From contig NZ_RFLV01000001.1 of assembly GCF_004920405.1 (NCBI RefSeq), positions 1,550,001 through 1,614,000 of the forward strand: DNA of 64,000 nucleotides, given 5' to 3'. The DNA comes from Pseudomonas leptonychotis. Its GTDB lineage: Bacteria > Pseudomonadota > Gammaproteobacteria > Pseudomonadales > Pseudomonadaceae. The first letter of the stretch is position 1; each line of letters opens with the position of its first letter. The notes beneath the pieces were generated by a model that was not told the DNA's origin, did not search any database, and saw only the letters and a program-made list of their open reading frames with translations. Of this stretch, positions 8,251-15,538 are shown one piece after another. The position numbers and the translations under genes are program-made.

Positions 8251-10440
8251 ATGAGAAAGCGGAAGTTAACCCTCGCCATCAGTGCCAGCATCACCGCGCT
8301 TTGCATGCTCAACACGGTTCAGGCACACGCCAACCCCCAAGAAGACTTTATGTTGCTAGAGCAGGAAAAAGCCGCCAACCAGGTGTACAAGGCGTTTTTC
8401 CCTAACGAAGACATTGCCCGCAAAGCGGCCATCAGCTTCCACGGTCAGTTGCTTGAGTCGCATTACAAGCAAGGCTACCTGATCATGGAGCTGACCGAGG
8501 AAGAGCAGGAGAAACTCGCAGCCTTTGGTTTCACCTTCGAAGTGGCCAGCGAATTTATTGCCAAGCGCAATGAAGTCCTCACCCTGATCCAGAATCGCCT
8601 GCAACAGCGCAGCCTGAAAAGCGCCACAGCGATGAGCGACGCAAGCCTGGCCAGCATCCCCGGCTACGCCTGCTATGAAACCCTGGAGAGTACCTACAGT
8701 GTGGCCAGCGGCATGGCCAGTCAGTTCCCCGGCATTGCCCAATGGCTGTTGGTTGGCCAGACCTGGGAAAAGCTCAACGGTCAGGGCGGACACGACATCG
8801 GCGTGCTCAAGCTGACCAACAAAGCCATTACCGGCAATAAGCCCAAGCTGTTTATCAACAGCGCCATCCACGCCCGCGAATACACCACCGCCCCGCTGGT
8901 GCTGGACTTCGCCCGCTGGCTGGTCAACGGCTACGGCACCGATGCTGACGCCACCTGGATTCTCGATCACCACGAGGTCCATCTGATGCTGCAGACCAAC
9001 CCGGACGGTCGCAAGAAAGCCGAAACAGGTCTGTCCTGGCGCAAGAATGCCAACCAAAATTACTGCGGCGCCAACAGCAACAGCCGCGGCGCCGACCTCA
9101 ACCGCAACTTCAGCTTCGGCTGGAACAGCACCAACGGCCAAGGCTCAAGCGGCAGTGCCTGCAATGACACTTACCGCGGCCCCAGTGCGGGCTCCGAGCC
9201 GGAAATCCAGGCCCTTGAAAGCTATGTGCGCAGCCTCTGGCCCGATCGTCGCGGCCCCGGCAAGAATGATGCGGCGCCGAGCGACACCAGCGGCATCCAC
9301 CTGGATATCCACAGTTACAGCGAACTGGTGCTCTGGCCCTGGGGTGATACCAGCCAGGCGGCGCCCAATGGCACCGCGCTGCAGACCCTGGGCCGCAAGT
9401 TCGCCTTGTTCAATGGCTACGCGCCGCAACAGTCCATCGGCCTTTACCCCACCGACGGCACCAGTGACGGGATCAGCTATGGCGAGCTGGGGGTAGCGGC
9501 TTACACCTTCGAGCTGGGCACGCAGTTCTTCCAGAGCTGCACGGTCTACCAGAACACCATCAAGCCGAAGAACCTGCCCGCCCTGATCTACGCGGCCAAG
9601 GTTGTTCGTACCCCCTACACAACCCCCGGCGGTCCGGACATCAGCAACCTGGCACTAAGTGGCAATGCGTCCAGCGGCGTGCCAGCCGGCACCCTAGTGA
9701 CCCTGAGTGCCACCGCGAGTGACCTGGGTTTCAGCACCCGCAATGGCACCGAACCCACGCAAAATGTCACCGCGGCCGAGTACTACATCGACAAAGCACC
9801 CTGGGAGTCAGGGGCGCAGGCCATGCCTTTGCAGCCACTGGACGGCAGCTTCAACGGCAAGACCGAGGGCCTGACCGGCAACATCGCCACCACGGGGCTG
9901 CTGCCTGGCAAGCACACGGTCTATGTCCGCGCGCGCGATGCGTCCGGCACCTGGGGCGCACTGTCAGCCGCGTTTCTGGTGATCGGTTCGGGCCCGGTGC
10001 AGCCAAACTACTGCAGCGCGGCCAGCGGCAATGCCAACGATGAGTGGATCAGCCAGGTCAGCCTCGGCAGCTTCTCTCGCAGCTCAGGCGCCAGCACCTA
10101 CAGCGACTTCACCGAAGCGCGCATTGGTCAGGCGGTTAACCTGCAACGTGGCAGCAACAGCCTGCGCCTGACGCCACAGTTTGCCGGCTCTGTGTACAAC
10201 GAGTACTGGAAGGTCTGGGTCGACCTGAACAAAGACGGTGACTTCACCGACGCAGGTGAGGAACTGTTCACCTCCACGCGCGCGCTCAGCACGGTGGTGA
10301 ATGGCAACCTGGTAATTCCCGCAGGTGCCGCCACCGGAAAAACCCGCCTGCGTGTAGCCATGCGCTACAACACCGCACCCGTGCCGTGTGGCACCTTCAA
10401 TTACGGTGAAGTGGAGGATTACACCGTCAATATCGAGTAG
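8251..10440 (+). CDS. Secreted M14 zinc carboxypeptidase with C-terminal GEVED domain
   Basis: A 729-residue exported metallopeptidase. An N-terminal signal peptide (LAISASITALCMLNTVQAHA) is followed by a propeptide-like region to about 140 and an M14 carboxypeptidase domain. Zinc ligands are visible as H207-x-x-E210 (in SAIHAREYTT) and H354 (DIHSYSE); the catalytic glutamate is E421 (YTFELGTQ). NPDGRKKAETGLSWRKN and ADLNRNF are family hallmarks for substrate binding. After about residue 455 comes an Ig-like region and then a C-terminal beta-rich domain ending in GEVEDYTVNIE, the GEVED domain found on secreted bacterial hydrolases. It likely removes C-terminal residues from extracellular peptides. 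It is monocistronic. Confidence 0.92.
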   Translation: MRKRKLTLAISASITALCMLNTVQAHANPQEDFMLLEQEKAANQVYKAFFPNEDIARKAAISFHGQLLESHYKQGYLIMELTEEEQEKLAAFGFTFEVASEFIAKRNEVLTLIQNRLQQRSLKSATAMSDASLASIPGYACYETLESTYSVASGMASQFPGIAQWLLVGQTWEKLNGQGGHDIGVLKLTNKAITGNKPKLFINSAIHAREYTTAPLVLDFARWLVNGYGTDADATWILDHHEVHLMLQTNPDGRKKAETGLSWRKNANQNYCGANSNSRGADLNRNFSFGWNSTNGQGSSGSACNDTYRGPSAGSEPEIQALESYVRSLWPDRRGPGKNDAAPSDTSGIHLDIHSYSELVLWPWGDTSQAAPNGTALQTLGRKFALFNGYAPQQSIGLYPTDGTSDGISYGELGVAAYTFELGTQFFQSCTVYQNTIKPKNLPALIYAAKVVRTPYTTPGGPDISNLALSGNASSGVPAGTLVTLSATASDLGFSTRNGTEPTQNVTAAEYYIDKAPWESGAQAMPLQPLDGSFNGKTEGLTGNIATTGLLPGKHTVYVRARDASGTWGALSAAFLVIGSGPVQPNYCSAASGNANDEWISQVSLGSFSRSSGASTYSDFTEARIGQAVNLQRGSNSLRLTPQFAGSVYNEYWKVWVDLNKDGDFTDAGEELFTSTRALSTVVNGNLVIPAGAATGKTRLRVAMRYNTAPVPCGTFNYGEVEDYTVNIE

Positions 10441-10499
10441 GACCTAGCCGCCTGGCGCCGTTACCGACGGCTCCAGGCGCATTACCTAGCAGCGCATAT

Positions 10500-10715
10500 T
10501 CAACGCGCGCTTGCTGCGTTTGCAGCCTGCAGGCTGTGCAAATAACGCGTTGCAAGCAACTCCGGAAAGTCGATCAACTCATGCTGCAACTGACGCGCTT
10601 CGGCATGCGCTTCGATGGCGCGACGGTATTCCATGCGGCGCTGGTCAAGCAGCTTACGCCGCGTTTTGGCATCGCTGTTTTCGTGAGGCTGCGCTTTATC
10701 CAAATAGCCAGACAT
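10500..10715 (-). CDS. Small charged hypothetical protein
   Basis: A 71-residue, highly charged, probably helical protein (ENSDAKTRRKLLDQRRMEYRR...). GGGAG lies about 10 bases before the ATG on the minus strand. The KTRRKLLDQRRMEYRRAIE stretch resembles small cytoplasmic proteins common in pseudomonads, but I cannot name a family. It is followed by no gene in an operon. Overlapping plus-strand frames look less protein-like. Confidence 0.5.
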   Translation of the reverse strand: MSGYLDKAQPHENSDAKTRRKLLDQRRMEYRRAIEAHAEARQLQHELIDFPELLATRYLHSLQAANAASAR

Positions 10716-10882
10716 AGGGTAAAACTCCCAAGCTGAATAACGGGAGTTCTAGCTTCGGCCTCGGATATGACGCTTTGATGGCCGCGCAATAACGCAGTGA
10801 TGACATCACACAAACAAAACCAACGGGGCGGGCTGTAGATTGCGCGACGCGCTGATTACGTCTGACGCTGGCGGAGCGCCGT

Positions 10883-11749
10883 TCAGTCTTCGATATTTTT
10901 ATGTGATTTAGGCGACAACCGCAGGCTGCGCAAGCTGCGCTTGACGCTCTTCAGGTGGTTGACCAAGCCCGGTCCACGGGCCATGGCCACGCCCATGGCG
11001 AGCACGTCGATCACCACCAGGTGGGCGATACGCGAGGTCAGCGGGGTGTAAATCTCGGTGTCTTCCTGCACATCGATGGCCAGGTTGACCGTGGCCAGAT
11101 CCGCCAGCGGTGTCTGGCTCGGGCATAGGGTAATCAAGGTCGCGCCGGTTTCACGCACCAGGTTGGCAGTGATCAGCAGGTCCTTGGAGCGCCCGGACTG
11201 CGAGATACAAATCGCCACGTCGGTAGGTTTGAGCGTCACCGCACTCATCGCTTGCATGTGCGGGTCGGAATAGGCGGCGGCCGTTAACAGCAGACGGAAG
11301 AATTTGTGCTGAGCATCCGCCGCTACTGCGCCGGATGCGCCAAAGCCATAGAACTCCACACGCTGAGCGTTGCTGATGGCCGCGATGGCCTGCTGCAAGG
11401 CCTGGGTGTCGAGCTTCTCGCGCACCTCGATCAAGGTATGCAGGGTGGTGTCGAAGATCTTCAGGCTGAAATCTGCCACCGAATCATCTTCATGAATGGC
11501 GAACTGACCGAAACTGGCGCCGGCGGCCAGGCTTTGCGCCAACTTGAGTTTGAGGTCCTGAAAACCGGTGCACCCAATCGCCCGACAGAAGCGCACGATG
11601 GTTGGCTCACTGATGCCGACGTTGTGCGCCAGTTCAGCCATGGAGCTGTGCATGACCGACGCCGGGTCGAGCAGAACATGATCCGCAACTTTGAGTTCCG
11701 ATTTGCGGAGTAGATGACGCGACTGGGCAATGTGCTGCAACAGGTTCAC
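10883..11749 (-). CDS. hexR: RpiR/HexR-family regulator of sugar catabolism
   Basis: A 288-residue regulator with an N-terminal RpiR-type helix-turn-helix (HSSMAELAHNVGISEPTIVRFCRAIG) and a C-terminal SIS sugar-phosphate-binding domain (FYGFGASGAVAADAQHKFFR; ISQSGRSKDLL). HexR proteins repress Entner-Doudoroff and glucose-6-phosphate dehydrogenase genes and are released by 2-keto-3-deoxy-6-phosphogluconate. It diverges from zwf, and a HexR-consensus site lies between them. Because pgl and eda are absent here, it may be a paralog of the HexR at the main hexR-zwf-pgl-eda locus. Confidence 0.88.
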   Translation of the reverse strand: MNLLQHIAQSRHLLRKSELKVADHVLLDPASVMHSSMAELAHNVGISEPTIVRFCRAIGCTGFQDLKLKLAQSLAAGASFGQFAIHEDDSVADFSLKIFDTTLHTLIEVREKLDTQALQQAIAAISNAQRVEFYGFGASGAVAADAQHKFFRLLLTAAAYSDPHMQAMSAVTLKPTDVAICISQSGRSKDLLITANLVRETGATLITLCPSQTPLADLATVNLAIDVQEDTEIYTPLTSRIAHLVVIDVLAMGVAMARGPGLVNHLKSVKRSLRSLRLSPKSHKNIED

Positions 11750-11846
11750 AGGTTTAGGCTCGACATTTGGCTAACGAATCCATCTAGCACGCCGCATCAA
11801 AGCCATGACTCGGTTATGATCGACGCACGACGGGTTGTAGTGGTTT

Positions 11847-11861
11847 TGTAGTTATACTACA
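11847..11861. promoter_or_regulatory. HexR-type operator upstream of zwf
   Basis: TGTAGTTATACTACA is a perfect six-base inverted repeat around TAT and fits the known gammaproteobacterial HexR consensus TGTARTWWWAYTACA at every position. It lies between hexR and zwf, 44 bases before the chosen zwf start. Its last base is the first base of an ATG that is in frame with zwf, which argues against that ATG being the true start. Confidence 0.85.
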
Positions 11862-11905
11862 TGGCCGCCGCCCCCGCACTGCTAAACCGAGTCGGAGTTC
11901 CCACC

Positions 11906-13348
11906 TTGAGCATTCCCTGCGACATGCTGGTGTTTGGCGGCACCGGCGATCTGGCCCTACATAAACTGCTGCCAGCGCTCTACCACCTGCATCGCGCCGG
12001 TCGTCTGCATGGCGATACGCGGATTCTTGCCCTGGCCCGCAGCGCCCATAGCCGCAGCGCCTTCCAAGCCCTCACCGAACGCCACTGCCGGGCCCAGGTG
12101 GCCCGCAGCGATTTTGACAACGGCACTTGGGCCAGCTTCGCCGCACGCCTCGATTACTTCGCCATGGATGCCAGCCAAAGCGCCGACTTCGGCCGCCTCA
12201 GCAAGCGTTTGGGCGATGACCCTGAGCGGGTGCGTATCTACTACCTGGCCACCGCGCCGGACCTGTTTGAAGACATCGCCTCGCACCTTAAAGTCGCCAA
12301 CTTGGCCGGTTCCAAAGCGCGCATCGTGCTGGAAAAACCGATTGGCCACTCGCTCGAATCAGCCCAGGCGATCAATGCCGCCATCGGCGCGGTGTTCGAC
12401 GAGTCGCGGGTGTTCCGTATCGATCACTACCTGGGCAAGGAAACCGTACAGAACCTGATGGCGCTGCGCTTTGCCAACGCGCTGTTCGAGCCCGTGTGGC
12501 GCGCCGGGCATATCGATCACGTGCAGATCAGCGTGTGCGAAACCCTTGGCGTGGAAAACCGCGGCGCCTACTACGAAAAAGCCGGCGCCATGCGCGACAT
12601 GATCCAGAACCACTTGCTGCAGTTGCTCTGCCTGGTGGCGATGGAAGCGCCGGTGCGCTTCGACGCCGAATCGGTGCGCAACGAAAAAGTGAAAATTCTC
12701 GAAGCGCTCAAGCCGATCTCCGGGCTCGACGTGCAAGACAAGACCGTACGCGGGCAGTACGCCGCTGGCAAAATCGGCGGCCAGGAAGTGCCGGCCTATT
12801 ACTTCGAAAAGAACGTCGACAACGACAGCGACACCGAAACTTTTGTCGCCGTGCAGGCGGAAATCGATAACTGGCGCTGGGCCGGCGTACCGTTCTACCT
12901 ACGCACCGGCAAACGTCTGGGGCATAAAACCTCGGAAATCCTGATTCAGTTCAAGCCCGTACCGCACCAACTGTTTGGCGGTGGCGAAGCCAATCGCCTG
13001 CTGATTCGCTTGCAACCGGAAGAGCGCATCAGCCTGCAATTAATGGGCAAAAGCCCCGGCAAGGGCATGCACCTGCAACCGGTGGAACTCGACCTCAACC
13101 TGGCTAATGCCTTCCACAAACAACGCCGCTGGGACGCTTATGAGCGCCTGCTGCTGGATGTTATCGAAGGCGACTCGACTCTGTTTATGCGCCGCGATGA
13201 AGTGGAGGCGGCCTGGAGTTGGGTCGACCCGATCATCAAAGGCTGGCACCAGCACTACCAGAGCCCGCGCCCCTACCCGGCCGGCAGCGATGGCCCGGAA
13301 CAGGCCAGCAACCTGCTCGAACGCCACGAACGGCAGTGGATGGAATAG
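11906..13348 (+). CDS. zwf: Glucose-6-phosphate 1-dehydrogenase
   Basis: A 480-residue enzyme oxidising glucose-6-phosphate to 6-phosphogluconolactone with NAD(P)+. The nucleotide-binding loop is FGGTGDLALHKLLP near residue 9 and the active-site motif RIDHYLGKETVQN lies near 170. I choose TTG at 11906 (protein SIPCDMLVFGG) because GGAG lies eight bases before it and the protein then starts right at the conserved Rossmann strand; an ATG at 11861 in the same frame would add 15 unconserved residues and overlaps the HexR site. No pgl or eda follows, unlike the usual Pseudomonas hexR-zwf-pgl-eda order, so this is probably a second isozyme. Confidence 0.93.
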   Translation: MSIPCDMLVFGGTGDLALHKLLPALYHLHRAGRLHGDTRILALARSAHSRSAFQALTERHCRAQVARSDFDNGTWASFAARLDYFAMDASQSADFGRLSKRLGDDPERVRIYYLATAPDLFEDIASHLKVANLAGSKARIVLEKPIGHSLESAQAINAAIGAVFDESRVFRIDHYLGKETVQNLMALRFANALFEPVWRAGHIDHVQISVCETLGVENRGAYYEKAGAMRDMIQNHLLQLLCLVAMEAPVRFDAESVRNEKVKILEALKPISGLDVQDKTVRGQYAAGKIGGQEVPAYYFEKNVDNDSDTETFVAVQAEIDNWRWAGVPFYLRTGKRLGHKTSEILIQFKPVPHQLFGGGEANRLLIRLQPEERISLQLMGKSPGKGMHLQPVELDLNLANAFHKQRRWDAYERLLLDVIEGDSTLFMRRDEVEAAWSWVDPIIKGWHQHYQSPRPYPAGSDGPEQASNLLERHERQWME

Positions 13349-13358
13349 CGGCCGCGAT

Positions 13359-14033
13359 CTAGGCCCACTGCTGCTCAAAAACCTGCAGCACGGCTTCCGG
13401 CAGCTGCTTGCGCAAACCATCGCCACTGATCAACAGCAGCAGTGGCAACAGCCTGCGCAGGGTCGCCGGTTGCAACCCCGCACAAACATCCGCCTGCCGC
13501 GCCAGCGACAAGCCCCCCAGCACCTGAGCGGCCACCGGCAGGTTGCGATCCAGCACTGCCGCCTCGGTAAGCTTGCACAGGTAGCCGGTGGAAAAACTGC
13601 GCAGGCTCTCGCTGATCAGCGGCATGTCGACGATATGCCGGGCAATCTGCAGTACATGGTCGACATCATTGATGCCATAAATCAGCACCTTGATCTGCTT
13701 GGCCGACAGGCACTCGGCATACAGCGCGGCCGTGGCAAACGCACCATCGACGCAGAGCTGGCGCGCCACCTCCAGGTGCAGGCTGTCTGGCAGGCCCAGG
13801 TAGGTGTCGAGAATTAACCGTGGGTCGAGGTGCGTGGTTACTGCCGCCGCAAACTCGATGGGCATGGCCATGATCAGCTCTCGCAACTGCCCAGGCGGCA
13901 TATGCGGCGCCAGCAGCGCGGCTTTCTCCGCCCCCAGTTGCTGCACCAGCCCCAGCTTGACGCTCAACGGGGCCATTGCCTGTGACGCCAACAACAGACG
14001 CAGGCCGACACTCAGGCTCGCGGGTTTGCGCAT
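13359..14033 (-). CDS. Helical conserved protein of unknown function
   Basis: A 224-residue, leucine-rich, all-helical-looking protein with repeated short helices (PPGQLRELIMAMP, LSAKQIKVLIYG), reminiscent of superhelical repeat folds such as the MgtE N-terminal domain, but not firmly assignable. No signal peptide or membrane segment. ATG at 14033 is preferred over GTG at 14039 because AGAGG sits seven bases before it. It converges on zwf with ten bases between the stops. Confidence 0.65.
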   Translation of the reverse strand: MRKPASLSVGLRLLLASQAMAPLSVKLGLVQQLGAEKAALLAPHMPPGQLRELIMAMPIEFAAAVTTHLDPRLILDTYLGLPDSLHLEVARQLCVDGAFATAALYAECLSAKQIKVLIYGINDVDHVLQIARHIVDMPLISESLRSFSTGYLCKLTEAAVLDRNLPVAAQVLGGLSLARQADVCAGLQPATLRRLLPLLLLISGDGLRKQLPEAVLQVFEQQWA

Positions 14034-14193
14034 ACGCACCTCTTACTCAATCCGGACAGGCCCGCAGGATTACCCGCGCAAAGCACAAAGGCAGCCATCT
14101 TTGCTCCGGTTGAGCGCCTGCCGGGCAAGCAACACAAGGCGCAGGCAGGAATCGAGAGCCTCCAACAGGGACAACGGCCGTTAAACCGGCGAC

Positions 14194-15459
14194 TTATGCC
14201 ACGCGTGATACCGGCCGAGCAGCGCGCCAGAAATACAGCAGCACGATGGGCAGTGCCAGCAAGCCCATTACACCGGCACTGATAAACAGATTGGCAAAGC
14301 CCAGCTGCTCAGCCAGCCAACCGCTGGTAGCCCCCACCAGCCCGGCCAGCAGCAGCTGCACACTGGCCTGCAGGGTAAAGTCCGCGCCCTCATGCTCGGG
14401 CCGGCACTGGCGCATCATCACCGCGAACAGCGCCACCGTGGACATGCCATCGGCGGTCTGCTCAAACAACGCGACCAGATAGACCAAACCAATGCTGCCG
14501 CCGGCATTCACCAGTACGGCCATGGCGGCGATCCCACAGGCCTGCAACAGACCGAACAGCAACAGCGCGCGCAGCGCGCCGATGCGCGCATACAGCAGGC
14601 CGCCGAGAAACGCGCCGGCAATTCCGGCCAGGCTGCTGATCAAGGTCAATTGGCCCAGCTCGGCATTGCTCCAGCCCTGGTCCACCAGCATCGGCTTGAT
14701 CATCGGTGAGCCCAGCGCATCACCCAGCTTGAAGCTCAGCAGCACCGCCAACCAGAACAGCATGCCGGGTTGCAGCAACAAACCACGGTAATGCCGCAGC
14801 AACAGCCCCGGCCCGGCAGGCTCGGCCTGTGCCGGCTGAAACGGCAGCTCGCGCCGCTCGTTAAAGCGCCAGATCGGCAGCGTCATCAACACCAGCAACA
14901 CCGCCACCAACGCCAGGCTCAGGTGCCAGCCGAAGGTATCCATCGCCAATAGCAAACCACTGCCGCTGACCAGCATGCCGATCTTGTACCCGCCGACTTG
15001 CAGGCTATTGCCCAGCCCGCGCCAGCGCTCCGGCAACAGGCGTACGGCCAAGCCATCGGTGGCAATATCTTGGGTCGAGGCCGCCAGGTTGATCAGCAGC
15101 AAACCGATCAGCAGCAGAAATTGGCTGTCGAATAGCCGCTCGGGATCCATCAGCGCCAAGCTCGCAATCACCGCAATAACGCCCATCTGCAACGGCAAGA
15201 TCCAGCCCCGGTGATGCCCCAGCCGTGGCGATGCCAGGCGGTCCACCCACGGCGCCCAGAGCACCTTGAGCAGCCAGGGCAGCGCCAGCAACTTTAATAG
15301 GCCGATCAGCGCCAGATCGACGCCATGCTGGCGCAGCAATACCGGCAGCGAATGCGCCATCAGCCCCGAGGGCAAACCTTGAGCGCAGTACAGCGAAGCC
15401 AGCAGGATCAGCGTGGCATTGGCCGGGCGAGCAGCGGGGGCGGCAGAAGTGGGCTGCAT
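14194..15459 (-). CDS. MFS permease, AmpG-like
   Basis: A 421-residue major facilitator with about twelve membrane segments. The start of the first segment, LYCAQGLPSGLMAHSLPVLLR, and KLLALPWLLKVLWAPWVD after the second are typical of the AmpG/acetyl-CoA-transporter branch of the superfamily. AmpG proper imports muropeptides in cell-wall recycling; this protein could instead move another substrate, as several AmpG-like paralogs exist in pseudomonads. It stands alone, 79 bases downstream of the GGDEF/EAL gene on the same strand. Confidence 0.85.
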   Translation of the reverse strand: MQPTSAAPAARPANATLILLASLYCAQGLPSGLMAHSLPVLLRQHGVDLALIGLLKLLALPWLLKVLWAPWVDRLASPRLGHHRGWILPLQMGVIAVIASLALMDPERLFDSQFLLLIGLLLINLAASTQDIATDGLAVRLLPERWRGLGNSLQVGGYKIGMLVSGSGLLLAMDTFGWHLSLALVAVLLVLMTLPIWRFNERRELPFQPAQAEPAGPGLLLRHYRGLLLQPGMLFWLAVLLSFKLGDALGSPMIKPMLVDQGWSNAELGQLTLISSLAGIAGAFLGGLLYARIGALRALLLFGLLQACGIAAMAVLVNAGGSIGLVYLVALFEQTADGMSTVALFAVMMRQCRPEHEGADFTLQASVQLLLAGLVGATSGWLAEQLGFANLFISAGVMGLLALPIVLLYFWRAARPVSRVA

Positions 15460-15538
15460 CTAAGGCATCCTGCGAGTCAGCAAAAGCGCGACAGTAGCGG
15501 GCAGGTGGGCGCCAGACAAGCCGCTCGCCAGCCGCCGC

